In this document: piece by piece, positions 18,378 through 27,532 of the stretch
Numbering within the stretch: position 1 is the first letter of the stretch
How the letters are laid out: the number at the start of each line of letters is the position of its first letter
Assembly: GCA_003697365.1 (NCBI GenBank)
Contig: RFGP01000157.1
Location: 1 to 36,596 of the forward strand
Length of the DNA stretch: 36,596 nt
Direction of reading: 5' to 3'
Source: Chloroflexota bacterium
GTDB lineage: Bacteria; Chloroflexota; Anaerolineae; Aggregatilineales; J027
Notes under the pieces: generated by a model
Database searches by the model: none
What the model saw: only the letters and a program-made list of their open reading frames with translations
Told to the model about the DNA's origin: nothing
Translations under genes and position numbers: made by a program

Positions 18378-19229
18378 ATGGACAATCCAAAACTTCTTGT
18401 GAGCACAGATTGGCTAGCAAAACATTTAAATGATGAAAATTTGAGGATTGTTGATATTCGGGGCCATGTCTTACCTGCTACAGAACCTCCACCACATTAT
18501 TTTAATCATGCCGATGATTACGCCCAAAGTCATATCCCCAACGCAATATTTATAGATTGGGTTCACGAAATCACTGATCCTAATGATCCGCGTCATGCAC
18601 GTATTGCATCACCTGAGCGCTTCACGGGTGTAATGCGTCGCTTGGGCTTAAACTCAACAACACAAGTTGTCGCCTATGATGATGCCAACGGCATGTTTGC
18701 AGCGCGTTTATGGTGGGCTCTGAATTACTATGGACATCATCAAGTCGCCGTTTTAGATGGAGGATGGCAAAAGTGGATCGCTGAAAAGCGGCCAACCACA
18801 AATATCATCCCACAAATCACACCTACAGATATTCAAGCCGTGCCAGATGCGAGATGGATTTATGATGATGAGCAAGTGTTGGCAGCATTAAATACTGATA
18901 CTGTACTCTTAGATGTACGTTCAGAAGCTGAATTTTTAGGACAAGCATCACGCGCCGCGCGTGCAGGGCATATTCCGAACGCAATCAATTTACCGCGCTC
19001 AGAGCTCATCGATGCCAATGGTATGATGCTATCTCCCGAATTATTGAGGCAAAAATTGCATCAATTAGGTTTAACTAACTCTGATCAAAAAATTGTCACC
19101 TATTGCAACAGTGGGGTGTCAGCCAGTTATGGCCTCTTGGCGCTAAAAATCGCGGGATATGAGAATTCTGCGCTATTCGATGGCTCTTGGAAAGCATGGG
19201 GAAATGATTTCACTAAGCCTATTGCTTAA
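18378..19229 (+). CDS. Thiosulfate/3-mercaptopyruvate sulfurtransferase
   Basis: A 283-residue tandem rhodanese. The N-terminal inactive domain shows VDIRG, AQSHIPNAIFIDW, VAYDDANGMFAARLWWALNYYGHHQVAVLDGGWQKW. The C-terminal active domain has LLDVRSEAEFLG, AGHIPNAINLP and the catalytic Cys243 in the loop YCNSGVSAS. The CxSGVSA-type loop is closer to 3-mercaptopyruvate sulfurtransferases (CGSGVTA) than to thiosulfate enzymes (CRKGVT). The ORF track begins at 18165, inside the preceding gene; the ATG at 18378, just after that gene's stop, gives the family's normal N-terminus. It is the last gene of the amylosucrase operon, a combination with no obvious metabolic logic. Confidence 0.9.
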   Translation: MDNPKLLVSTDWLAKHLNDENLRIVDIRGHVLPATEPPPHYFNHADDYAQSHIPNAIFIDWVHEITDPNDPRHARIASPERFTGVMRRLGLNSTTQVVAYDDANGMFAARLWWALNYYGHHQVAVLDGGWQKWIAEKRPTTNIIPQITPTDIQAVPDARWIYDDEQVLAALNTDTVLLDVRSEAEFLGQASRAARAGHIPNAINLPRSELIDANGMMLSPELLRQKLHQLGLTNSDQKIVTYCNSGVSASYGLLALKIAGYENSALFDGSWKAWGNDFTKPIA

Positions 19230-19425
19230 ATTGTGCAAAATAGATAAATCAACAGGCCTTGATATAATCTTTCAATAAACAAAGTCTCCTTAACCCAAAT
19301 ATGAAATAATTTAAATCAAAACTACAATCCTGCAAAATAATTCAAATCAGCACTATTGTTTGCGGGGATTTTACTTTGAATTTGTAAGACTTGTACAATT
19401 TATACAGTGGCAAAAAGGAGGAAGT

Positions 19426-19500
19426 ATGAGGTATTATATCCGTTATGTTGTTGCAAACGCCATGCAACAACACAAAGGAACCGCGCAACGCCTATCATAA
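19426..19500 (+). CDS. Candidate 24-residue leader peptide upstream of glutamine synthetase
   Basis: ATG at 19426, stop TAA at 19498-19500, product MRYYIRYVVANAMQQHKGTAQRLS, too short for the ORF track. AAAAAGGAGGAAGT stands 4 nt ahead of the start, one of the strongest ribosome sites in the window. A perfect inverted repeat lies within the coding sequence. Three of 24 codons are Gln (one CAA pair), in front of a glutamine synthetase gene, which is suggestive of a translation-sensing leader but weak on numbers. Expression is unproven. Confidence 0.4.
   Translation: MRYYIRYVVANAMQQHKGTAQRLS
19447..19471 (+). repeat. Perfect inverted repeat inside the leader ORF
   Basis: GTTGTTGCA (19447-19455) and TGCAACAAC (19463-19471) form a 9-bp stem with a 7-nt loop. 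It sits inside the candidate leader peptide, so ribosome position would open or allow the hairpin. No T-tract follows; it could also be a protein-binding dyad. Confidence 0.6.
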
Positions 19501-19704
19501 TATCATAAGTTCGCCAAATTTATGACGTTCGCAGTTCCCCGAAAGACAAGGACAGATACTATACCATTAAATTTGAAACTTGACCAGAGTGAGTTTTGAA
19601 AAAATTTCAATCTCACAAGCTGATGATGTTATTTAACATTTTCTGGTGCGGATTTCGCGCTATTGTTTAATTTTTTATACATAAATTTTCAAGGAGATTT
19701 TTCA

Positions 19705-21135
19705 ATGTCATTGGACTGTAAGACCCCTGCTGATGTGATGTCTGTTATCAAAGAACATGATGTTCAATTTATTGATGTGCGTTTCACGGATGTACCGGGA
19801 ATGCAACAACACTTCACTGTGCCAGTGGGCAGTTTCGATGAAGACGCATTTGAGGAAGGATTAGGGTTCGATGGGTCATCCGTTCGGGGCTTTCAGCAAA
19901 TCAATGAAAGCGACATGTTGGTGATCCCTGATCCCACAACGGCTTTTCTCGATCCCTTCACGGCTCATCCCACGCTAGTGCTGATTGCAAATGTGAAAGA
20001 CCCAGTAAGTGGTGAATGGTATACTCGCGATCCGCGTTATATAGCACAGCGCGCTGAAGCCTATCTGCGCGAAAGCGGCATTGCGGATACAGCATACTTT
20101 GGCCCAGAAGCTGAGTTCTTCTTGTTCAGCGATGTTCGTTATAGTCAAGGTGTCAATCATGGTTATTACTATATTGACTCACCAGAAGGTTCCTGGAATA
20201 CAGGCAAAGAAGAAGGGCCAAACTTAGGTTATAAGCCTCGCCCCAAAGAAGGATATTTTCCTGTTGCCCCCAGCGATAGCTACCACGATGTCCGCAGTGA
20301 GATGGTGCTGTTGTTAGAACAAATTGGCATCGAAGTTGAAGCACATCATCATGAAGTCGCTACCGGCGGTCAAGCTGAAATTGACTTCAAATTTGGCACA
20401 CTTGTTAACACCGCAGATCGCTTGATGGCCTACAAATATATTGTGAAAAATGTTGCTCGCCGTCATGGATTAGCTGCAACATTTATGCCCAAGCCACTCT
20501 TTGGCGATAATGGTTCAGGTATGCATGTTCACCAAAGCCTTTGGAAGAACGGCGATACATTATTCTTTGATGCTGAAGGATATGCTGGTTTGAGCCAAAC
20601 AGCCAAATATTACATCGGTGGTCTGTTAAAACATGCACCAGCGCTGTTGGCACTTACTTCCCCCACAGTGAACTCATACCATCGTTTGGTGCCGGGCTTT
20701 GAAGCCCCCGTAAACTTAGTTTACTCACGACGCAATCGTTCAGCAGCAGTGCGTATTCCAATGTATAGCAACAGTCCAAAAGCTAAGCGCATCGAGTTTC
20801 GCTGTCCAGACGCTTCCTGCAATCCTTACCTCGCATTTGCCGCTTTGCTCCTTGCTGGTCTAGATGGTATCAAGAATCAAATTGATCCCGGTAAAGGTGT
20901 AGATTTTGACTTATACGATCTGTGCCCTGAAGAACTGGCAAAAATTCCTTCTGTACCTGCCACATTAACAGGTGCTCTTGATGCCCTTGAAGCCGACCAT
21001 GAATTCTTGCTTGCGGGTGACGTGTTCACAACTGACTTCATCGAAAGTTACATTGATTACAAACGTACAGTAGAAGTTGATCCGATCCGTTTGCGCCCAC
21101 ATCCCTATGAGTTCTTCTTGTATTTCGACATTTAG
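19705..21135 (+). CDS. glnA: Glutamine synthetase, type I
   Basis: A 476-residue cytosolic enzyme making glutamine from glutamate, ammonia and ATP. Motifs are [11 protein letters not shown] at the N-terminus, AEFFLFSD, the ATP-binding loop [11 protein letters not shown], the glutamate/ammonia site NRSAAVRIP and the cation-site segment [17 protein letters not shown]. Tyr404 in [10 protein letters not shown] aligns with the adenylylated Tyr of GS-I-beta enzymes, so control by adenylylation is possible; no adenylyltransferase gene is in the window. The ORF track uses a TTG at 19663; ATG at 19705 is preferred because AAGGAGA lies just ahead and [12 protein letters not shown] matches the family start. 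Followed by the ammonium transporter gene, with which it probably forms a unit. Confidence 0.95.
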   Translation: MSLDCKTPADVMSVIKEHDVQFIDVRFTDVPGMQQHFTVPVGSFDEDAFEEGLGFDGSSVRGFQQINESDMLVIPDPTTAFLDPFTAHPTLVLIANVKDPVSGEWYTRDPRYIAQRAEAYLRESGIADTAYFGPEAEFFLFSDVRYSQGVNHGYYYIDSPEGSWNTGKEEGPNLGYKPRPKEGYFPVAPSDSYHDVRSEMVLLLEQIGIEVEAHHHEVATGGQAEIDFKFGTLVNTADRLMAYKYIVKNVARRHGLAATFMPKPLFGDNGSGMHVHQSLWKNGDTLFFDAEGYAGLSQTAKYYIGGLLKHAPALLALTSPTVNSYHRLVPGFEAPVNLVYSRRNRSAAVRIPMYSNSPKAKRIEFRCPDASCNPYLAFAALLLAGLDGIKNQIDPGKGVDFDLYDLCPEELAKIPSVPATLTGALDALEADHEFLLAGDVFTTDFIESYIDYKRTVEVDPIRLRPHPYEFFLYFDI

Positions 21136-21164
21136 GCTTTACCTCTCTTTGTCGTGTTCGCTTC

Positions 21165-21184
21165 GGGCCAACCTAAGTTGGCCC
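21165..21184 (+). repeat. Hairpin between glnA and the ammonium transporter gene
   Basis: A perfect 8-bp stem GGGCCAAC / GTTGGCCC with loop CTAA, 29 nt past the glnA stop. No T-tract follows, so it is more likely a processing or transcript-stabilising hairpin than a full terminator. Confidence 0.55.
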
Positions 21185-21281
21185 CCTACATTAGTGTAGA
21201 TGTCGCTCCCTAGTTAGATTAAGCATCACAGTTCAACACATAAAACTTCAAGATATTTTTTAGAATTTAGGAGAGTTCAAA

Positions 21282-22571
21282 ATGGATGCCAATACTGAAA
21301 TCATCGTTTTAAATGTTGGTATATTATGGTTACTCATTTCAACAATATTAGTTTTCCTTATGCAGGGTGGATTCCTCGCACTTGAAGTTGGTTTAAGCGA
21401 AAAGAAAAACGTCGTTAATGTTGCTGTCAAAAACCTAACAGATGCCGGTTTATCTATCCTCCTATATTGGGCAATTGGTTTTGGTCTCATGTATGGTGCA
21501 ACTGAAAGCGGTATCATCGGTACGGACAACTTCTTACCAGATATTGGTCAAGGAGGCGGAGACCTCGCTATTGCATTCATCTTTCAAGCTGTATTCGCTA
21601 GCACCGCAGTCACAATTCTTTCGGGTGCAGTTGCTGGTCGCATGAAATTCTCCAGCTACTTATGGGTTGTTGTGCTGATTTCTGGCTTCATTTATCCCAT
21701 CTATGGGCACTGGGTATGGAATGGTGGTTGGTTAGCAGAACGCGGATTCATCGACTTTGCAGGATCAACAGTGGTGCACAGCGTTGGGGGTTGGGTTGCC
21801 CTAGCAGCATTAATTATTATTGGTGCACGTAAAGGTCGTTTCAATGAAGATGGCAGCGTTAATGATATGCCAGCCTCAGACTTACCTTTAGCCATGTTTG
21901 GTGTCGTTATCCTATGGTTTGGTTGGTTTGGCTTTAATGGCGGCAGCCAACTAGCATGGTTCACTGTAACCGATCAAGGCACGCTAGAAGCCAGCTCCGC
22001 AGTGCCCGGTATTGTAGCCAACACATTAATTGGTGGCGCTGCAGGTCTTGTTGTTGCACTATTCTTAGGATGGCTCGTCAGCGGGTATCCCACAGCTGGT
22101 GCGATTGGAAACGGAACCCTTGCAGGTCTTGTGGCCGTAACTGCCAACTGTCAAGCGATTGATGCATCTAGTGCTGTTATTATCGGCGGTATTGGTGGCG
22201 CAATTGCCATTGGTGTTGAGCAGCTACTACTTCGCCTGAAAATTGACGATGTCGTTGGCGCTATTCCCGTCCACCTAGCAGCTGGTATCTGGGGAACATT
22301 GGCATTTGGTATTTTTGCACAAGAGCAATACCTCGCAGCAGATGGTGGTCGTGGTGGTCAAATTATGGTGCAACTACTTGGCATTGGTGCAGCTGCTGTT
22401 TGGACATTTGGCGTAACCTTTGTTGCCCTATGGTTACTCAATAAGGTTGCCCCACTACGTGTAAGTGAAGAAGAAGAGGAAATGGGCCTCAATGCAGAAC
22501 ATGGATTGTTGCCTGTCGGTACAACAGCAACAGCTCCATCTGCGGCTGCTCCCGTTGGCGCAATGGATTAA
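21282..22571 (+). CDS. amt: Ammonium transporter, Amt family
   Basis: A 429-residue membrane channel for ammonium with about eleven helices. Typical segments are NVVNVAVKNLTD in the first loop, YPIYGHWVWNGGWLA, DFAGSTVVHSVGGWVALAALIIIGARKGRF (the Amt signature), MFGVVILWFGWFGFNGGS, GNGTLAGLVAVTANC and VHLAAGIWGTLAFGIF. The first periplasmic-side helix lacks a separate signal peptide. The C-terminal tail ends with Ala/Pro/Thr residues and is where GlnK would normally dock, but no glnK gene is adjacent. TTTAGGAGAG precedes the ATG. The location between glutamine synthetase and glutamate synthase fits ammonium assimilation. Confidence 0.94.
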   Translation: MDANTEIIVLNVGILWLLISTILVFLMQGGFLALEVGLSEKKNVVNVAVKNLTDAGLSILLYWAIGFGLMYGATESGIIGTDNFLPDIGQGGGDLAIAFIFQAVFASTAVTILSGAVAGRMKFSSYLWVVVLISGFIYPIYGHWVWNGGWLAERGFIDFAGSTVVHSVGGWVALAALIIIGARKGRFNEDGSVNDMPASDLPLAMFGVVILWFGWFGFNGGSQLAWFTVTDQGTLEASSAVPGIVANTLIGGAAGLVVALFLGWLVSGYPTAGAIGNGTLAGLVAVTANCQAIDASSAVIIGGIGGAIAIGVEQLLLRLKIDDVVGAIPVHLAAGIWGTLAFGIFAQEQYLAADGGRGGQIMVQLLGIGAAAVWTFGVTFVALWLLNKVAPLRVSEEEEEMGLNAEHGLLPVGTTATAPSAAAPVGAMD

Positions 22572-22582
22572 GATATAAAAAA

Positions 22583-22720
22583 GCGGGAGATCCCCTTTCA
22601 TCCCATACCATAGGAGCTTGCCGGCCGCCGAAGGTTTTGGGTGAAAGTGATCTCTCGCCACCGATAGCATACCCTATTGGTGGCGAAACCTCACCCACGA
22701 GTTTTATTTTCGCTCGTGGG
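22583..22720 (+). ncRNA. Candidate structured RNA / leader element of gltB
   Basis: Hairpin 1: GCGGGAGATC (22583-22592) pairs with GATCTCTCGC (22649-22658) and continues inward as CTTTCA-CCCA against TGGG-TGAAAG. Hairpin 2: GCCACCGATAG / CTATTGGTGGC (22657-22684, 11 bp with one G-U), sharing two bases with hairpin 1. Hairpin 3: CCCACGAG / CTCGTGGG (22694-22720). The strings GGGAGA, GCCGAAGG and TGATCTCTC recall the core of glycine riboswitch aptamers, but the expected GGCAAAAGGAC segment is absent, so that identity is only a lead. On the minus strand hairpin 1 is followed by six T, so an antisense transcript ending there is also possible. Confidence 0.35.
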
Positions 22721-22785
22721 TTGTGGTGTCTAAACAAATGAAAATAGATAAAAGTGCTTCATAATTAAAAGTACCCAATTGTTTT

Positions 22786-22808
22786 GAACAGAATAAGCTG
22801 TTCTTTTT
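22786..22808 (+). terminator. Intrinsic terminator upstream of gltB
   Basis: A 6-bp stem GAACAG / CTGTTC with a 6-nt loop followed by five T residues (22804-22808). Positioned after the structured region and 83 nt ahead of the gltB start. Confidence 0.65.
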
Positions 22809-22891
22809 GCATCTCTCAACAACAAAAGATAAGCAGAGAAGCGTTTTTTAACCCAAATAAATATAGTAAGTATCTTTAGGAGAAAGATGTT

Positions 22892-25800
22892 ATGGATGTT
22901 CACCAGCAAAACCAATGGCTTCGCACCGATATAAGCGCCCCTTATGGCCAAGAGCACGATGCGTGTGCGCTTATCCTTAGCATTCGTAAGCATGGTGAAA
23001 GTACTTATGGAACACTAAAACGCGCCCTCCAAGCACTTGCACGCATGGGACACCGCACCGGTTTTGTCGATGGTGAGGGCGATGGTGCTGGTGTCCAAAC
23101 AGACATTCCGCGTCAAATTTGGGCACAACGACTCAGTACAGCAGGGCTTCGTTCTTCAATAGCTACAGATACCCGTTTTTGGGTTGGGCATTGCTTTATT
23201 CCTCAAGGTGTTGATTATGAGACCTTCAGCCAAGAGTTAAGCATGGCTTTTAACTCAGCTGGCCTGAATTTATTACTAGATGCTCATGGGCGCACTCGTA
23301 TAGAAGCATTAGGTCGTCAAGGGCGTGCAGCAGCACCGCAATTCATTCAACTAGCGGGTTTTGCCGAACATGCCGATGATTTAAATAAACGATTATTTTC
23401 GATTCAAACGCATTTAGAAACAACCTTGCCTATTCATTTTGCTTCGCTAAGTAATTCAACTGTTGTTTATAAAGTACGTGGTTCAGTAGAAGCGTTGCCA
23501 CGCTTTTATCCAGACCTGCAAGATCGCAACTATTCTACGGCAATGGCCTTGTGTCATGCGCGCTATTCAACGAACACAGCTTCTAGTTTTGAGCGCGTAC
23601 AACCTTTTGCGCTTTTAGGTCATAATGGTGAAATCAACACCATTCAACGCTTCCGACAGGAAGCTCAACAAATTGGTGCAATTCTTGATCCCAACAATTC
23701 AGATTCTCAAGACATTGATCGCACACTACAAACCTTATGTGTCAACTATGGGCTGACCATAGTTGAAGCAATGGAGATGATCTTCCCACCAGTCCCGCAT
23801 GAAGTCGTTAACATGCCGGATGCTTTGCAAGCAGTTTATACTCGACTACGACAAGCCTTTGGGCCATTTGCGCAAGGGCCAGCGGCAATCGTGGCACGTT
23901 ATGATGATCTAGCTATTATTAGCGTAGACGCGCTGGGGTTGCGCCCCATGTGGTTTATTGATACTGAAAAGGAATATATCTTTAGCTCTGAACGGGGTGT
24001 TGTGCCTTTAGAGACAATGGTTGCAGATGCTCGCCCACTAGCGCCAGGCGAAAAAATGGCAGCGCGGGTTACTCGTGGCCAAAAAGTAGAAATCTTCAAC
24101 CATGACGATATTCGTCAACATGTCATGAAGCAAGCCTTCCAACGCGAAGTGCCTCAATTTGCTGAACGATATTGGGCTTCTTGGGGCCCCAGAGTACGGG
24201 TTGAACCTTCAACAGTGACACCACACTTGATGCCCCCTGCTCCTCGTCAAGAGACTTATCATGATGTTGCAGTGATGGAAGCAGAGCCTTTAACACTACC
24301 AGCAACAATGCCCTATCGCGTTGCAGAAACTAAAATTGATTCCACAATTCTTGCTGCCACAGGCTGGAATCGAGAGCATTTACAAGAAATTAATTCGATG
24401 GTCGAAAGCGGAAAAGATTTAGTTGGCTCTCTGGGTTATGATGGGCCACTTGCCGCCATTGCCCAACATCGCGTGAACTTGGCCGATTTTTTCAAAGAGA
24501 CTGTTGCCGTAGTCACCAACCCCGCTATTGATCGTGAGCGTGAATCCGAAGTGTTTTCAACGCGCACCATTCTTGGCGCTCGCCCACAGATTGGCATGGC
24601 TCCTCATCCTGATGATATTGTCATTGAACTGGACACACCGCTATTGTCAGGAGGACACGTTGAGCTAGGTGGCCCTGAAGTTGGCCAAAAAATCGCCAAC
24701 TATCTTGGCACAGCAACTATTGAACAAATTGCAGCAGAATTTGGCGGGCACTACGCGATTTTAACGCTAGGTGTATACCCCGATGAAACAGTCGAGTTAG
24801 CTCTAGAGCGTTTGAAAGAACAAGCCATTTCGGCAGTTCATGAAGGCGCGCAATGTATTTTCCTAGATGATGCCGAAACTATGGAATTTGGGCTTAATTG
24901 GCTTGATCCGCATTTGGCTACTGCTGTCGTCAACAAAGCACTTGCGCGGGCAGACCATCAGATGAATCTACGGCGACGTGTTGCACTAGTCGTGCGTAGC
25001 GCAGCCATACGTTCTTTGCATGATGTTGCTCTACTTGTTGGTTTAGGTGCAGACGCTATCAATCCATACGCGATGTTAATTACAGCCATTGGTGCAGACA
25101 AACAAAGTTTTGGCGATGTGTCTGCTGATGAACTCATTGAAGCACAAAAACGAGTGCTCAAAAATCTAACTGTTGGTCTAGAAAAAGTCATTTCCACTAT
25201 TGGCTGCCATGAATTGCGCGGATATGGCAGTGTCTTTAGTTCGATAGGTCTAGCGCCTGAAGTGGCCGCTGTCCTTGAAACCCCCAACTATTTTGGCAGC
25301 CCAGATATTGGTCTCACATGGAATCGTCTCAACCAAGAAGCCATAGAACGTGGTGCGGAAATACGGGGCGAAAGCATCGGCAAAATTGCACATGTTGATC
25401 GCTTCTATCCCAAATTTTGGAAGAAAGCAGAAGCCGTTGCTGCTGGCGAAATGACTGTTGAAGAATTTATTGAAGTCTATCGTGAGCTTACGGAGAAAAT
25501 TCCTGTTGCTTTGCGCCATACACTAGATTTCAAAGCTATTCAAGCCAATATCGATCCTGATGCGGTTGATCTCAGCGTTGATATTCATGATCTCCCGCTC
25601 ATGATCAGCGCGATGTCGTTTGGCTCTCAAGGTGAACTTGCCTATCGTGCCTATGCCGAAGCCGCCGAAAAATTGAATATTGTTTGCATCAATGGCGAAG
25701 GTGGCGAGCTCCCCGATATGCTCGGCCGCAATATTCAGAATCGCGGGCAACAAGTCGCTTCTGGACGTTTTGGCGTGAATGCTCAATTCCTTAATTCAGC

Positions 25801-27532
25801 ATATGTTTTAGAGATTAAAGTTGGGCAAGGCGCTAAGCCGGGTGAAGGTGGTATGCTACCAGCATACAAAGTCACCCCACAAGTTGCCGAAGCACGTCGT
25901 ACCAATCCCTATATTCCGCTCATATCGCCTTCCAATAACCATGATATTTATTCAATTGAAGACCTAGCGCAATTAATTGAAGAGCTGAAAACTGTCAATC
26001 CCTATGCCAAAATATCGGTCAAAGTCCCTGTTGTACCCGGTATTGGGCTCATCGCCGTAGGAATTGCCAAAGCAGGCGCAGATGTCATTGATATTACCGG
26101 ATATGATGGCGCTACTGGAGCGGCGCGTCGTCATGCGTTGCAGTACGTTGGTTTGCCTACAGAAACAGGTGTCCTACAAGCACATCGCGCCCTCATTGAG
26201 GCCGGTCTACGTCACCGTGTGGAGCTATGGTGTGATGGGGGCATGAAATCAGGGTCTGATGCTGTTAAGATGATCTTAATGGGCGCTAATCGTGTTGGCT
26301 TTGCCACGATGGCAATGGTGGCTGTTGGCTGTACGATCTGTCGTAAATGTCATGAGGGAACATGTCACGTTGGCATTACGACACACATCAAAACTGTAGA
26401 AGAAGCCAAAGCCAAAGGTCTCAAGAGTTTCAAACCCCGTGATTATGAACTAGCCGTTCAAGGAATTGTCCGAGTTTTCCAAGCTATTGCTCAAGAAATG
26501 CGTCAGATTACAGCACAGCTTGGTGCTACTCGCCTACAAGATTTAGTAGGACGAGCAGATTTATTAGAACAAGTACGTTGCTTAGACCAAATCGATCTCT
26601 CCCCTGCTTTAGTGCATATTCCTGACAAACGTCATTATCATACAGACATTCAAGGCGGCCGCCGCCTAACTCGCCCGCGCAACACGCTCACCAAGATGAT
26701 CACAGATGTGATGATGTCCACTATTGCCGATGATGAGCGTGAGGCAACCTATCAAGATGAAGTTATGGCACATGACCGTGCGCTTGGCTCCCATTTGGCG
26801 GGCGAAATTGTGCGTAATCGTGAGATTGCTGATAAGGTTGAGCGTTTTAACTTACGTTTTGGACCATCTTCTATTGCCGGTAATGGCTTAGCAGCATGGA
26901 TGACAGATAAACTCGACATCTTGATCGAAGGCGGTGCACAAGATGGCGCAGCTAAGAGTGCCAATGGTGGCCGTGTGGCGATCATGAAAGGGTTAAATCA
27001 TCTTGGTGAACGTATCGACGGAAGCGTAGGCAAGAGTTTTGCCTATGGCGCGCAACGTGGCATTTTGATCGTACAGGGAAATGCTGATTCACGTGCGTGC
27101 ATTCGTCTATCAGGAGCAGACGTTATTTTTGGCGGAGAAATCACTGCACCCATCGATGAAGAAAACATTGGTACAACAGCAAATCTTAAAGGTTTTGCCT
27201 GTGAGTATATGACTTCGGGCCGCGTGCTGATCATGGGCGATCCGGGGCCGTATGCATTTGCAGGAATGACGGGCGGTGTCGTCTATCAATGCCTAACGCC
27301 GGACTTTGGCTTTGATGAACGCGCATTGATGCGCCGTTTTGCCAATGGTTCAAGCGTCACAATTCAGCGCATCGATGAAGATGATATTTGCCAAATTCAA
27401 GAATTGTTAGGGCACTACATTGCCGCACTAGAAGAAACCGCCCAACCCGAAACAGCAGAGCGTATCCGTAATCTCTGCAAACCCACTACGCTTCAAGAGC
27501 GCTTTGTAAAAGTCGTTCCCATTACTCACTAA
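22892..27532 (+). CDS. gltB: Glutamate synthase large subunit (GltB-type)
   Basis: A 1546-residue enzyme transferring the glutamine amide to 2-oxoglutarate. The N-terminal class II amidotransferase has its candidate nucleophile Cys25 in HDACALIL, so a 24-residue propeptide must be removed; ARYSTNTASSFERVQPF and GHNGEINT complete that site. The central and FMN domains show SPSNNHDIYSIEDLAQLI, KISVKVPVVPGIG, DVIDITGYDGATGAA and WCDGGMKSGSDA. The 3Fe-4S cluster ligands are Cys1147, Cys1153 and Cys1158 in CTICRKCHEGTC. The C-terminal GXGXG beta-helix begins about GGRVAIMKGL. CAL instead of the usual CG after the nucleophile is unusual. No GltD small subunit is adjacent, so the electron donor (NADPH via a distant GltD, or ferredoxin) is unknown. 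Confidence 0.92.
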   Translation: MDVHQQNQWLRTDISAPYGQEHDACALILSIRKHGESTYGTLKRALQALARMGHRTGFVDGEGDGAGVQTDIPRQIWAQRLSTAGLRSSIATDTRFWVGHCFIPQGVDYETFSQELSMAFNSAGLNLLLDAHGRTRIEALGRQGRAAAPQFIQLAGFAEHADDLNKRLFSIQTHLETTLPIHFASLSNSTVVYKVRGSVEALPRFYPDLQDRNYSTAMALCHARYSTNTASSFERVQPFALLGHNGEINTIQRFRQEAQQIGAILDPNNSDSQDIDRTLQTLCVNYGLTIVEAMEMIFPPVPHEVVNMPDALQAVYTRLRQAFGPFAQGPAAIVARYDDLAIISVDALGLRPMWFIDTEKEYIFSSERGVVPLETMVADARPLAPGEKMAARVTRGQKVEIFNHDDIRQHVMKQAFQREVPQFAERYWASWGPRVRVEPSTVTPHLMPPAPRQETYHDVAVMEAEPLTLPATMPYRVAETKIDSTILAATGWNREHLQEINSMVESGKDLVGSLGYDGPLAAIAQHRVNLADFFKETVAVVTNPAIDRERESEVFSTRTILGARPQIGMAPHPDDIVIELDTPLLSGGHVELGGPEVGQKIANYLGTATIEQIAAEFGGHYAILTLGVYPDETVELALERLKEQAISAVHEGAQCIFLDDAETMEFGLNWLDPHLATAVVNKALARADHQMNLRRRVALVVRSAAIRSLHDVALLVGLGADAINPYAMLITAIGADKQSFGDVSADELIEAQKRVLKNLTVGLEKVISTIGCHELRGYGSVFSSIGLAPEVAAVLETPNYFGSPDIGLTWNRLNQEAIERGAEIRGESIGKIAHVDRFYPKFWKKAEAVAAGEMTVEEFIEVYRELTEKIPVALRHTLDFKAIQANIDPDAVDLSVDIHDLPLMISAMSFGSQGELAYRAYAEAAEKLNIVCINGEGGELPDMLGRNIQNRGQQVASGRFGVNAQFLNSAYVLEIKVGQGAKPGEGGMLPAYKVTPQVAEARRTNPYIPLISPSNNHDIYSIEDLAQLIEELKTVNPYAKISVKVPVVPGIGLIAVGIAKAGADVIDITGYDGATGAARRHALQYVGLPTETGVLQAHRALIEAGLRHRVELWCDGGMKSGSDAVKMILMGANRVGFATMAMVAVGCTICRKCHEGTCHVGITTHIKTVEEAKAKGLKSFKPRDYELAVQGIVRVFQAIAQEMRQITAQLGATRLQDLVGRADLLEQVRCLDQIDLSPALVHIPDKRHYHTDIQGGRRLTRPRNTLTKMITDVMMSTIADDEREATYQDEVMAHDRALGSHLAGEIVRNREIADKVERFNLRFGPSSIAGNGLAAWMTDKLDILIEGGAQDGAAKSANGGRVAIMKGLNHLGERIDGSVGKSFAYGAQRGILIVQGNADSRACIRLSGADVIFGGEITAPIDEENIGTTANLKGFACEYMTSGRVLIMGDPGPYAFAGMTGGVVYQCLTPDFGFDERALMRRFANGSSVTIQRIDEDDICQIQELLGHYIAALEETAQPETAERIRNLCKPTTLQERFVKVVPITH

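Larger units (their letters stand above)
19230..19704 (+). other. Long leader region of the glutamine synthetase gene
   Basis: This 475-nt non-coding stretch holds a TATAAT hexamer at 19263-19268 without a convincing -35, and a second promoter-like pair (TTGAAT 19376-19381, 19-nt spacer, TATACA 19401-19406). It also holds a 24-codon ORF with a very strong ribosome site and a hairpin at 19447-19471. About 200 nt of AT-rich sequence without a clear terminator follows, up to the AAGGAGA ribosome site of the gene. I could not match it to the known glnA/glutamine riboswitch consensus. Confidence 0.5.
22572..22891. other. Structured intergenic region ahead of glutamate synthase
   Basis: This 320-nt gap contains no convincing ORF but has three consecutive strong hairpins (22583-22720), then an intrinsic terminator (22786-22808). 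A TATAGT -10-like hexamer and GGAGAAAG ribosome site follow ahead of the gltB start. The arrangement resembles a transcription-attenuating leader; alternatively the terminator simply ends the glnA-amt transcript and gltB has its own promoter. Confidence 0.5.

Noticed and set aside
19501-19704. Known glutamine riboswitch (glnA RNA) ahead of glutamine synthetase
   Set aside because: The expected conserved strings of that motif are not present; only loose similarity around 19520-19555.
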